Under the pieces are notes generated by a model. The model saw only the letters and a list, made by a program, of their open reading frames with translations, was not told the DNA's origin and searched no databases. Source: Cryptomeria japonica (taxonomy: Eukaryota > Streptophyta > Pinopsida > Cupressales > Cupressaceae). Taken from it: a stretch of 64,000 nt of DNA. Made by a program: the position numbers and the translations under genes. The stretch is taken from the NCBI RefSeq assembly GCF_030272615.1, contig NC_081411.1, forward strand, positions 181,372,977-181,436,976, read 5' to 3'. This document shows, in pieces, positions 49,101 through 57,900 of the stretch (the first letter of the stretch is position 1; the number at the start of each line of letters is the position of its first letter).

Positions 49101-52100
49101 ATTCAAGCTAGGGTTTATCTTGGGATTTGATCTAGTCTTCTTCGTATATCTAAGGAATTACTTGAATGTGTATTGATCTTGTCATAATAATATCTCAAGT
49201 CTATATAATTTAAGATCATGTAATATTTTTTGATATTTTATTAATTAATTAGATATTTGGTTAATTTTTGGTTGTATGGCTGTTGAATATGAAGTAGCGG
49301 AGAAGGGTAGATTTCATCTATTAATCTACTTGTTGATAGTCAAATTAAAAATATGCTTTGGCTAAAGTCTACTAATCATTAGGGAATACTTACTATTTGA
49401 TTATTTTTCTTTCTCTTTGCTATATCATGATATACTTACACTAGCATTTCATTATGCCTTAGAATGTTAGATATATCATTTTACACTAGATTCCATAACT
49501 CCAAACAATTCCAAATTGCAAATCATCCTTGTGCAGGGACAAATTCTTCATTCAAAGGACACCAATGAAGCATACACTTCATGGTTGGGTGGCAAATAAC
49601 TTTAATGGTGTTCTCACATGGAGGTTGCATGTCAAGTTCTTTTATTATATAATTGTATGGAAGTTAAAATGACCATTGGGGCATTTTGTAAAAGGAAGTT
49701 TTTTCCTTTTGTTTATTTAAAATTCTTGTGTATATGTTGGAATCTAAATTAAATAATAAATAAATTTTAGTATTTAATAGCCACGATGGAACTCATGGAT
49801 TCATTATATTTGATTTATTATTTTAATTCTAGGTAGGTTCGTACATAAAGTTAACAAGAGAAGAGAACAAATGAGTAAATAGTAGGCTGAGACCAACTAA
49901 ATAGTGGAGGGGGGTGATGTGACATGAAAACCAAGACACAGCAGGGAGGAAATTGAGAAGAGTTAACTTCAATCTTAAAAATAAAAAGAAAGAAAGAAAA
50001 TACAAAATATAAAAGAGGATGAAGCCCAAGAACTATTGAAAAATAGGAATGTTGGGTGGAAGAAAATGCGGAATGTTGGGTGGAAGAAAATGCTTTAAGA
50101 CTAAAAAAATAATAATTTAAAAGTATGTCTCTGTATCACACGCGCACACACATGCATGCATGGACACACATGCGCGCGCACACACACACAAAAGAGGCTA
50201 AAAAATGAAATAATAAATATGTATGTGTGTATGACTACAAACATATTAGTACATTGTGTGAGCATATACACACATATATTCATATATAGATATACACATG
50301 CACATGTATATTTACATACTCACATATATATGGACATATGCGAGCACGCGCGTGTGCGCACACATATACAAGAGGACATATACTCATGTATATGTATATG
50401 TTGTGTGTGTGTGTGTGTGTGTGTGTAAGAATAAGCATGACATACATGCAAATACACACACATGTATATTTGCATACACATACATAAGAGGGATTGCAAG
50501 TAAAGATGGAAAAGCTAATGTGACGAAGAGAAAGGAGGTTAAAAGCACAAAATTGTGTCACGTTTCAAGCCAATTTATCAACACAAGTGAGTTTAAGTAA
50601 CTATAAATAAAAATAAATTTTATTAAAACATATGGTTTATGGAGATTGAGCACAAGTGAGCACCTAGAGCATGAAATTGCTCACTTTACACGTTTTAAAT
50701 TGAATGGTTATAAAAGAAAATATATAAAGAGATAGTTTAATCAAACTAAAATATTATTTTTTCTCCAAACTCAGGGATATTCCCCACCAAACACCTACAT
50801 CACCTCTCTCTCCTATATTGAAGGTATCTCCAACAAATCCTCTAAGATCCTTCAAGGAAAGTGTCTATATTGTACCTTTAAATTCCTCTCCTTTAAGAAA
50901 CCTTATCCCTTCTCTCAAAGACAATATAGATCCCCTTCTCAACTCAAGAGCCTACAAGGTGATGTGTTCTTGTGGCACCCCCTACATGGGTGAGATAAGT
51001 CACTACTCCTATAGCATTAGGACAAAGGGGCATAGTAACAACATCAAACATGATGATGCCTTGAAATCTTCCTTAGCTAAGAACTCCAAAACCAAATGCC
51101 ATATCTACTTAGAAGAAACCCAAATTCTCGACAAACATGAAAACTATTTCAAGAGAAAACTCAAAAAGGCCATAAAAATCAATAACCACCCTTCTCCCTC
51201 CTCTCTATCACTTGCCTACCCATCTAACCTCTCTTTCCCATTGTTTTAAGATGAGGCACCTACAACTTTAAGACTTTATGTCTACTTCAATTTATTTATT
51301 TTTTCTTCTTTTTCTACCCTCCACTCTCAAAATTAACTTTTCTTTTTTTCTTTCTCCTTTTTCTCTTCTCCTTTCTCTTTGTCACATTAGTTTTTGATTT
51401 TGTTACCTAATCTCATTCATGCATATATGCATTACGCACACTTACCTACATGGACATATGTATATGTATGTATAAATGTATATGTGTATGTACGTGTATG
51501 TCTATGTCTATGCCTATGCATATATGATTGTGTAGGTATATGTATATGTATAGGTGTATGCGCACACACGCTCACGCAAAAATAAACATGTATATATGTG
51601 TGTTTTTATATATATTCACATATATTTTCATATAATTATTTATTTTTTATACTCACATGCTTGCATTCATAGATAGACATACTTTTAAATTACTTTTGCA
51701 TTTTGATTTTTAGGCATTTTTCTTCTCCCATCCTTTCTCAAATTATTCTTGGGCTTTATCCTTGTTTCTATTTTCTTTCTTCTTTATTTCTTTTCATTTA
51801 TTAATTTAAAAGTCAACTCTTCTCAATTTTCTATTTTTGCCTAAGTCTTCATGTCACTTTTCATCCCTCACAATTTAGTTGTTCTTGGTCTATTATCTAT
51901 TCATCCATTCTCTTCTCCAACTTATTTTATTCTGATGATAGATTATAGAATATGATTCAAAAATGTTGATTAAAAAAATCACACAATCAAATCCAAACAC
52001 TTTCGAATTCAATAATATAAACTATAAAAAATTTATATCTTTATTTTTGATAATAAGATTAATATAATTTTTTTTAAATGGAAAAGAAGAGAATACCTGG

Positions 52101-54215
52101 ACATCTTGCCGCCACAATCTATTGAAATGACCACCGTTGATTGTACAACACTGCATATTTTGGAGTGGAATCCATGAAGGAATTGAATCGGATAAATATC
52201 CCTCCACATCCAGTTGAAGCAATAGCAAAGGAGTTGAAATCGCAGCACTGTCATCCAGTTCCCCCAATAGGAACGTAATTCTAGATTTAAGGGACTCGTC
52301 AAAAAAGGAATGGAAACACCTCCTTTTGGTTTGAATAAGAATGTTTTCAAATCCCTTGGGTTCCTGGATTCACAGAAGTTAAGATTTAGCATATCATTGG
52401 AGTGGATATATAGCAGATGTCTTAAGCAGGAACAAGCTTACCAAATTTTTAAGATCCCGAGGACGCCACAGGCGAGGAGGATGGCTAGGTTCGTTTGCCA
52501 TTTCTCTTCCCAAGTCCCGCAGATGGTCATGCATTCTCAATACAGGCACGGAATCATTTATTTCTTCAACAAGACACCTGTCTTTTAATGTTTGCAGTCC
52601 ATATTCAGCTTTCCATCCCGATGCCTTCCATACTCTTATGGCAGTGTCCGTCAAATTATCAACAAAAAAGCATGCAATATCTATGAAAATTTGTTTTTCT
52701 TCTGTCTCTAAAGCGTCATAGCTTATTTTAAGTATTTGTTTTATGTCTACATGCAATCTCTCGCCATACTTGTCCAGCGCTATCCTCCAGTAATTTATAT
52801 CTTGATTATGAACATGCCTTCCCAAAACTTTTAGAGACAGAGGCAAGCCTCCACAAACACGTAAAAAGGCATCAACAAGATCTTCATATCCGGTAGCCGG
52901 ATGTGGTTGGGAGAAAGCATGCAAACTAAAAAGATCTCTGGAATCAACTTTATCCATTCCTTGTAAGTGATAACAAACCTCAACTCCGGCCCTTTTAAGC
53001 ACCCCTACATCACGGGTTGAAATAATTACAAGACTATTACCAGGTTTCTTTAGCAAATCCATTATCATAAAAGTCTCTAACTGGTCCAGGTGATTAATAT
53101 CATCAAGAACAACTAGGAAGCTCGGAAGTTCGCTTCTCTCTATATGATCAAAGATAGAACTTGACCCTTCCTCTGTACTTTGAAAACTGGGCTTTTTTAC
53201 ACCAAAGAGATCTTTGAGGAGTTGCTTTTGCAAAGAAGGTAACTTGCTTCTAGCTGAGGCTTCCCGGACATCAAATAGAAAACAGGCTCGATCATATTCT
53301 CCACGCTTTCGGTTAAACAACTCTTTGCAAAGAGTTGTTTTGCCTACCCCACCGATTCCAAAAATGCCAACGATCCCAGCCTTCCCTTTCCTTTCATTCT
53401 GTCCACGCTTGATTTCAAAATCTTGTACAAGCTTCTCAAGGCATCGCCTTTGAAAATCTTGTACAAGCTTATCAAGTGCTACTGGATACTTGGCAACATG
53501 CAAACGTTTTCCCCTCTGAACTTCCTTTTGCACTGCTATTACTATCCTTTCGTAGTCACTGACGCTTCACAAGGGAAAGGGGAATTTGATGAGAAATAAA
53601 TTTTACTTATTAAAAGCAACCAAATATTATTTGCAAAGGCTTAAATCAAAGTAGAATGGAAACAAAGAAATCTTACTTCAAATCTTTTATTTCGTGACCT
53701 GCGGTAAATGAAATATCTTGAAGAGCTTTCTTCCAGACATCAAGCTTCTCCAAGTACCTGGATTTGTTCTGGTATTGAATGAATGCATCAGCGTACGCTC
53801 CCTTTTCTATGTATCGCACTTCCCAGGGTTCCACCCCATAAAAAACAGGAATAATCTTAGCTTTAGTCTGTTGCATGAGAATCAGCTCCTGCAAGCACCA
53901 AGGGGATTCTGCATATCTCTTGGAGATGATAGCGATATGAACTAGCGCAGAGTTGATAGCAGTCTCAATGGCAGAAGGAAAGGATTGTCCAAGTTCCATC
54001 TCTTCCTTGTCAAGAAAAGCCCGTATTCCTAACTCCTCAAGAGACTCGTAGAGCGGAAGAGCCAGAGTTTGTTTGGAATCAGGGCCTCTGTGATTGATAA
54101 ACACATCATACAGTGTTGTCGAGTCAGAAGCCTTTCGCCTCGTGCCTGGAGGTTCAATTCCTGAGAAGCCATCTTTTCTTTTCTTTGAGTGGGATGATGA
54201 TGATGAAGATGCCAT
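36674..54215 (-). CDS. TIR-NBS-LRR (TNL) immune receptor with giant LRR exon and one in-frame stop
   Basis: This is an intracellular immune receptor of the TNL class: a TIR domain, an NB-ARC switch, LRRs and a C-terminal domain. Five exons join at GT-AG sites: 54215-53677, 53558-52442, 52363-52097, 43456-37367 and 37171-36674. Introns are 118, 78, 8,640 and 195 bp. The phases agree at every junction and total 2,837 codons including the terminal stop. The exon 3/4 join gives WRQDVQ|APSQLKVLEIS, which fits the linker-LRR junction usual in conifer TNLs. One TAA (42242-42244, codon 1046) lies in frame in exon 4, with open reading before and after it, so the product may be 1,045 residues, or the gene may be a young pseudogene or mis-assembled. 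Most TNLs are about 900-1,500 residues, so the full reading would be exceptional. Exon edges are inferred without transcripts. Confidence 0.85.
37172..37366 (-). other. TNL intron 4 (195 bp)
   Basis: Donor AAG|GTATTA at 37367/37366 and acceptor TTTCAG|A at 37172/37171. Both flanking exons are in phase 0. Confidence 0.75.
37367..43456 (-). CDS. TNL exon 4: giant LRR exon (6,090 bp, 2,030 codons)
   Basis: The exon encodes LRRs of about 22 residues, each centred on patterns such as ITLPTTLxKLxVxxC and CPELEELPxLxxxSCLESIxI. I estimate around 90 LRRs; a profile search would give the number. Cys at the repeat ends is highly regular. The reading frame is open from 43456 to 37367 except for one TAA at 42242-42244, between ...TITLP and NLTKLTLEACIELKR. 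The normal repeat has a sense codon at that place. Acceptor TTTGCAG|GCT and donor AAG|GTATTA are good. Large internal duplications (1,296-bp offset block; 198-bp array) are described separately. Confidence 0.88.
37567..39564 (-). repeat. Homogeneous 198-bp LRR tandem array inside exon 4
   Basis: The landmark CC(A)TGCAGCTCATT, or its variant CCAAGCAGCTCATT, recurs at 37567, 37765, 37963, 38179, 38377, 38575, 38773, 38971, 39169 and 39367. Spacing is 198 bases except once (216, an 18-base insertion repeating an ELP-type motif). Each unit encodes 66 residues, or three LRRs. Two main unit types occur: A with IDIDSCERLHDI and LRVNQCENLQRVVGTGNL, and B with IEIHSNPKLCNI and LAVYQCTNLQRVASTGNL. From the N-terminal side the order is about A B A B B A A A B. 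The near-identity of units points to recent unequal crossing-over or conversion. Confidence 0.92.
39590..41690 (-). repeat. 1,296-bp-offset block duplication inside exon 4
   Basis: A segment near 41551-41668 matches 40255-40372 at an offset of exactly 1,296 bases (432 codons). Both copies encode VTDCRILKGV, then FAQLKIWDCPQLEELP and LTCLEEI. Similarity continues on both sides in patches (for example RCRHL and MDDLTELCISECEE), so a block of LRRs was duplicated and then diverged. It is older than the 198-bp array. Confidence 0.75.
42242..42244 (-). other. In-frame TAA within TNL exon 4
   Basis: The minus-strand codon TAA falls at the position where other repeats have Thr or another sense codon after ITLP. 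The frame is maintained for 404 codons before it and 1,625 after it. Confidence 0.9.
45013..45136. repeat. Two tandem copies of a 62-bp unit (intron 3)
   Basis: CTTTGCATCCCTAAATGAAT starts at 45013 and 45075; the copies differ at only a few bases. Confidence 0.9.
46903..47179. repeat. Two tandem copies of a 138-bp unit (intron 3)
   Basis: TCTTTGATTACTCTAACTAT at 46903 recurs as TCTTTAATTACTCTAACTAT at 47041. The units differ at only a few positions. Confidence 0.92.
47877..47900. repeat. (AT)n microsatellite
   Basis: About 12 AT dinucleotides. Confidence 0.9.
49840..50135 (+). repeat. Left inverted arm of the Penelope-like fragment
   Basis: Pairs, in reverse complement and with moderate divergence, with 51655-51935. 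Confidence 0.65.
50136..50490. repeat. Alternating purine-pyrimidine microsatellites (CA/TG, CG, TA)
   Basis: Dense CACACA, TGTGTG, GCGCGC and TATATG runs, with a (TG)n tract at about 50401-50426. Frames translated here are periodic and not genuine. Confidence 0.9.
50818..51249 (+). CDS. Penelope-like GIY-YIG endonuclease domain fragment
   Basis: A 143-residue frame contains AYKVMCSCGTPYMGE (residues 45-59), then IRTKGHSNNIKHDD, SSLAKNSKTKCHIYLEETQIL and NYFKRKLKKAIKI. This order matches the GIY-YIG endonuclease at the C-terminus of Penelope-like polyproteins (Y-x-x-x-C-x-C-G-x-x-Y-x-G-E, a conserved Arg and His, then an ExxY-type region and EAI-like end). The enzyme nicks target DNA during retrotransposition. 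The upstream part (residues 1-44) resembles the linker before the domain; no RT lies further upstream. Dryad elements are the Penelope-like family reported from conifers, but assignment to it is my inference. Confidence 0.7.
   Translation: MKVSPTNPLRSFKESVYIVPLNSSPLRNLIPSLKDNIDPLLNSRAYKVMCSCGTPYMGEISHYSYSIRTKGHSNNIKHDDALKSSLAKNSKTKCHIYLEETQILDKHENYFKRKLKKAIKINNHPSPSSLSLAYPSNLSFPLF
51410..51620. repeat. TATG/TGTA-rich microsatellite region
   Basis: Imperfect TATATGTATG and GCACACACGCTC words, apparently the mirror partner of 50136-50490 within the inverted structure. Confidence 0.75.
51655..51935 (-). repeat. Right inverted arm of the Penelope-like fragment
   Basis: Reverse-complement similarity to 49840-50135, with matched landmarks in the same order. 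Confidence 0.65.
52097..52363 (-). CDS. TNL exon 3: NB-ARC to LRR linker
   Basis: 89 codons (protein residues 553-641) from acceptor AATCCAG|GAA to donor CCAG|GTATTC. The translation begins EPKGFENILIQTKRRCFHSF and includes SIPSWIPLQNMQCC and FNRLWRQDVQ, segments characteristic of TNLs after the MHD motif. It joins exon 2 after ...RPRDLKNL in phase 0. Confidence 0.85.
52442..53558 (-). CDS. TNL exon 2: NB-ARC nucleotide-binding switch
   Basis: Encodes residues 180-552. Motifs in order: P-loop GIGGVGKTT (247-255), kinase-2 FLVVLDDI (327-334), RNBS-B SLVIISTRD (355-363), GLPL (417-420), an IACFF motif (474-478) and MHD (522-524, MHDHLRDLGRE). The domain binds ADP/ATP and acts as the activation switch. 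A short linker duplication precedes the P-loop (KLVQDFQRRCLEKLVQDFE). The catalytic and switch motifs are intact, so this exon shows no sign of decay. Confidence 0.93.
53559..53676 (-). other. TNL intron 1 (118 bp)
   Basis: Donor GAA|GTAAGA and acceptor CAG|TGAC. Splicing makes an Asn codon across the junction (AA|T) and gives HEIKDLNDYERIVIAVQKEV, which fits the usual TIR-NB linker. Confidence 0.88.
53677..54215 (-). CDS. TNL exon 1: TIR domain
   Basis: Starts at the ATG at 54213-54215 with a Ser-rich, then basic, tail (MASSSSSSHSKKRKDG), followed by the TIR domain from about residue 36. Visible TIR motifs are YDVFINHRGPDSK, LGIRAFLDKEEMELGQ, IAIISKRYAESPWCLQEL and IIPVFYGVEP. Glu110 in WCLQEL is the position of the catalytic glutamate in plant TIR NADases, so enzyme activity is plausible. 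The KKRK stretch could be a nuclear signal. The neighbouring paralogue starts at the equivalent ATG. Confidence 0.93.
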
Positions 54216-54295
54216 TGGTTTTAGCTCAAATGCTTACTGCACTTTCAGAAATGTGGAAGAGGAAGAGAAGAGTGAATTGCACTAGATTGCAGTTA

Positions 54296-54306
54296 GCATA
54301 TAGATA
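54296..54306 (-). promoter_or_regulatory. Possible TATA box upstream of the TNL gene
   Basis: CTATCTATATGC on the minus strand lies about 80-90 bases before the ATG, and the paralogue has CTATACTATG at the corresponding place. The words are weak and this is a positional guess. Confidence 0.3.
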
Positions 54307-54649
54307 GAATAGGCAGGTTCATTAGTCCCTAGAAGCAACGAGGAAAATAGGGAGAAGACCGACTTGTAAGTTGTACAAACGGAGAAATTGCATGATTAAA
54401 ACCAGGAATGAACGAAAGAAAGGTTTGAAAGTTACTTTGTGGGCCACTTAGAAAAGTTGAGAACGACGTAGGTACTTAAAACCCATGTGTTACGAAGGAG
54501 AGCCACGGGTCTACCAGACCTATCTATTCACATGGCTGTGTCTTTTCCTCTGTTTTTCTTCATTACAAACTGTACATTAGCGTTAGTGGCTGTCTTTTGC
54601 GTTCTTTTCTAACGCAATGGGATCACCTTGCGAGATACGCCATCTCTTT

Positions 54650-54895
54650 GGCTTTACCCATTTCCCACCACGTGCATGCCTGTCTTTTCTGCCGTCTTAG
54701 CTTTACTTCCATAAAAATTGTCTGCAAGAGTAGTGGCTGTATATTGTAACAGAAAGATAAATTGCGCGCAATACGGATTGGCTTTACCCATTTCCCACCA
54801 CGTGCATGCCTGTCTTTTTCTGCCAAAGTAGTGGCTGTCTATTGTAACAGAAAGATGAGGGAAATTGCGCGAGAGGGTTGAAAGCAATACGGAAA
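54650..54895. repeat. Two tandem copies of a 130-bp unit upstream of the TNL gene
   Basis: GGCTTTACCCATTTCCCACC starts at 54650 and 54780. Both copies include a CACGTG G-box core (54669-54674 and 54799-54804) followed by GCATGC. Similarity continues through AGTAGTGGCTGT and ATTGTAACAGAAAGAT. The unit lies about 435-680 bases upstream of the start codon, a plausible regulatory position. Confidence 0.88.
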
Positions 54896-54930
54896 GTTAT
54901 AAGAAATTTTATTCTGCACTGTAAAATAGG

Positions 54931-54995
54931 TATCACGCTTGTTTAAAGTGAAGTATCCACCAACCACGCTTGATTAAAGCGAAGTATCGAACCAC
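54931..54995. repeat. Two short direct repeats near ACGCTTGATTAAAGCGAAGTA
   Basis: TCACGCTTGTTTAAAGTGAAGTATC is followed by a close variant about 30 bases on. Function unknown. Confidence 0.75.
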
Positions 54996-55271
54996 TACGT
55001 TGGAAGAAAGGAAAATTCGAAGTGATGATAAGCATCTCTAACTTTTCAACAAACTCTTCATTGAATAAATTATGTCATTAGCTAGCTATCAAGATATGTA
55101 CATAACTGTCCTTGTTGTTTTTGAAGACATCACACTCTAAACTGAAATGTTTTGTTGTTTCCCCATGTCTGGAAGTGCAAAAAATACACACTCTTTCTTC
55201 CCAAACTTCTTTTGGCTTTTTAGGAAAAAGATATATAGTCTAAAGACCTGGGACTTTTCTCCACATCATAT
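54996..55271. other. Intergenic DNA between TNL gene and Copia-2
   Basis: Nothing recognised; no TNL homology that would represent the missing 3' half of the neighbouring pseudogene. Confidence 0.5.
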
Positions 55272-55276
55272 AGAAA
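55272..55276. repeat. Target-site duplication AGAAA (left)
   Basis: Abuts the 5' LTR start and matches 59924-59928. Confidence 0.7.
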
Positions 55277-55431
55277 TGTTAATATCTTTTCATGGGTTTA
55301 GTTCTCTTCACAGGTTTAGTTTTATTTAGATTAATTTTTATTGGAATACAAATTATATTCAGATTGCCATTCTTTCCATTCTTTTTTCTATCTGCTGCTA
55401 ACAGAGATTTCAGATTGTTATTTTCTGCTAG
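55277..55431 (+). repeat. 5' LTR of the second Copia element
   Basis: Aligns with both ends of the 3' LTR (59664-59923). The right edge is approximate, and no tRNA-Met primer site was found next to it. Confidence 0.7.
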
Positions 55432-55649
55432 TTTGGAGTATATTTTTATGTGAAGCATTTGAAGATTGCAGCTTTCTACAGAATCAAAATACGGAAACAA
55501 AAAAAAAATTGATTCAGGTGAAATCAATTTATTTATTTGTACAAGAATTTTATATCTTGTTATATTTGGTAAAGTTTGGCAAGAGATTTTGAGCAATCTT
55601 TTAAATTTGCAAACTCTACAAATTCTATATACATTTATTTTCAATTTAC

Positions 55650-56335
55650 AATGCAGTCCATTGTTTCATTGATTGGGGAAATATTAACTGGAAAAGATAC
55701 TTGGTTGGAATGGCATAGAAAAGTGGAAAATACATTAATTTTTAATGATTTATGGTATAAAATATGTGATGGAGATACCCAACCTACAGAACCAACAGAT
55801 GTTAAAGAAAAAGAAATTTGGAATTTTGACAAATTAAAAAATTTATTTGATTCTCATTCAGAATTAGAATTTATTCAATTACAATTAAAATTGTTCAATC
55901 TTGAATTAAAAAATGGTGATATTATGAGTTTGGCTTCTGAAATTAGAGCTATAAAACAAGATGTTAATGTTGCTGGTGGGAAAGTTGATATTTATCTCAC
56001 TGCTTTTATTAAGGCACTCCTTCCAACACATTCTACTTATCTAGAGTCCCTTCAAGCAAGTAACCAATTGAAAACCATTACTTTTGATTTATTGGTTGAA
56101 AAGTTGGCTGAACGTGAAAAGCTTTTGGAAGGAAAATAGATAATACTAATGAAAATGTTTGTTTTGCTCACCAAGAAAAACCTCTAAATAAGAGCTCTTC
56201 AAGAGGAGGTTATAATGATAGAGGCAAAGGTAGAGGTCAATGGAGGAAAAATGATAATCAAAATGATAGGCAACATTTATATTGTAAAAGATGTGGTAGA
56301 AAAGGAAGTCATGAAGCACATGAATGCAAGTTGTC
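55650..56335 (+). mobile_element. Copia gag and zinc knuckle
   Basis: Begins MQSIVSLIGEILTGKDTWLEWHRK; includes FDSHSELEFIQLQLKLFNLE. A CCHC-like knuckle (YCKRCGRKGSHEAHEC) follows at about 56281-56328. Typical Copia gag layout. Confidence 0.85.
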
Positions 56336-57900
56336 ATGGGATAAGATAGAAAGTTTTAAAGAAAATACTTTAAAGCAAAAAGATAAAATAAAAGTTTATA
56401 ATGATGATAAACACTCAGATGATAAAATTCCAGGAGCAGCCCAATTTGCTTGTGATAGTGATGGTGATCAATATGTGCTTTCTGTTTTTGACTTTGCATC
56501 TAATTCCTCATGGTATGATTCTTGGATCTTAGATACTGGAGCCACACAACATATGACATTTCGGCGTGATTACTTTGAGGAATTTCATGAAAGTGCATGT
56601 GGTCCAATTTATTTAGCTAATAAATCAAGTCTCAAACCTATTGGAAAAGGAACTGTTCGGTTTAAGTTGTCTAATCTTCCAGACTTTGTGCTTCATGATG
56701 TATTGTTTATTCCTCAATTGCAACGTAATTTGTTATCACTAGTATTGGTTCGACAACAAGGCTACTCTATTCTGTTAAAAGATGGGCAAGTTATTGTTAG
56801 AAAACAATCAAATAATCAAATTGTATTCACTGGATGTGAGGATGGGAGATTATTAAAACTAAATGGCACTTCTTTTTCTAAAAATTTTGCATATCTTACT
56901 GAAGAAGGTAGTCTATCTCCTGTTCTTTTATGGCATGCAAGACTTGGGCATATTGATTATGATAACATTCATATCTTGCAAAAGCATGGTGTTGATGGCT
57001 TACCTATTTTGCCTAAAACAATTGAAAAATGTGAAACATGTATTCTTGCCAAGCAACATAGAAATTCTTTTCCTTGGTCCACTTGGAGAGCACAAAGAAA
57101 ATTGCAGCTTATTCATTCTGATTTATGCGGGCCTTTACCAATAAATTATGTGGGAGGATCTAAGTATTTCATGTTTTTTATTGATGATTACAGTCACATG
57201 ACTTGGATTTATTTCTTGCAACAAAAATTAGAAGCTTTTGAAATTTTTAAAAGGTTTCGTGTTATGATTGAAAAGCAAGCTCAATCTCAAATTGGTACTC
57301 TTCGAACAGATAATGGTGGAGAATTTACTTCTCTAGTTTTTTAGGACTATCTATGTCAAAATTGAATATGGTCCGTGCAATGTTATATTTTAAAGGAATA
57401 AAATTACATTTTTGCGCTGAAGTAGCAAAAACTGCAGTTTATCTTTGTAATAGATCTCCATCATCTACATTACATCAATCTATTCCATATGAAGTGTGGT
57501 TTGGATATCCTCCTTCCGTTCGACATCTCTGCATTTTTTGTTCCACTTGCTATGCTTTAATTCCCAAGGACAAAAGAAGTAAGTTACAGCATCACAGTAT
57601 TAAGTGTATTTTTCTTAGTTATTCAGAATCTTCCAAAGCATATTGGTTGTATGATGAAGTCAACAAAACTTTCTTTATTACATGTGATGTTGTATTTGTT
57701 GAAACCTCCAACATTGCTAAAAATGATGAATGTAAATTCAAACAGCTTGATACAATTACAAATTTGTCTCCTTTCATAGAAAACTCGTGTGAGATTCCAC
57801 ATATAGAATCTATATCTCCAAGTGATCTAATTCACGTTGCTCCATCAATAAATGACCAAGAAGAAGCCCATCATGATGAGCTTGAACTCTCTGAACTATT
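56331..57900 (+). mobile_element. Copia protease and integrase region
   Basis: Protease motif WILDTGATQHM, then the GAG-pre-integrase segment (LLWHARLGHIDYDN...CETC). The integrase core follows (HSDLCGPLPINYVGGSKY and FIDDYSHMTWIYFLQ), with the catalytic-Asp segment RTDNGGEF. Downstream at about 57480-57700 are the SIPYEVWFGYPPSVRHL and GIKCIFLSYS-like integrase tail motifs. Fossil, broken. Confidence 0.85.

Larger units (their letters stand above)
49840..51935 (+). mobile_element. Penelope-like retroelement fragment flanked by inverted arms
   Basis: A GIY-YIG endonuclease frame (50818-51249) sits between two similar segments in opposite orientation, about 49840-50135 and 51655-51935. Matching pieces include an 18-base perfect inverted match (TAATTTAAAAGTATGTCT at 50113-50130 against 51675-51692), ATTGAGAAGAGTT at 49952-49964 against 51815-51827, and a GCCCAAGAA word. 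Penelope elements are known for terminal repeats that may lie direct or inverted. No reverse transcriptase domain is present, so this is a 5'-truncated or rearranged copy. Microsatellite DNA fills both inner flanks. Confidence 0.6.
43457..52096 (-). other. TNL intron 3 (8,640 bp)
   Basis: The donor is GTCCAG|GTATTC at 52097/52096 and the acceptor TTTGCAG|GCT at 43457/43456, both phase 0. The intron carries local tandem duplications, a GACTGT-rich block (45.5-47.9 kb), microsatellites and a Penelope-like fragment (49.8-51.9 kb). A 90-codon plus-strand frame at 43710-43982 has no recognisable family. Long transposon-bearing introns are common in conifers. Confidence 0.75.

Noticed and set aside
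50101-50600. Overlapping frames rich in His, Thr, Tyr, Cys and Val on both strands
   Set aside because: Translation of CA/TG/TA microsatellites, not proteins.
54623-54887. Repeated frames upstream of the TNL gene (MAEKDRHARGG- and ACTWWEMGKA-like)
   Set aside because: They come from the 130-bp duplicated unit and have no family features; a regulatory or neutral repeat is more likely.
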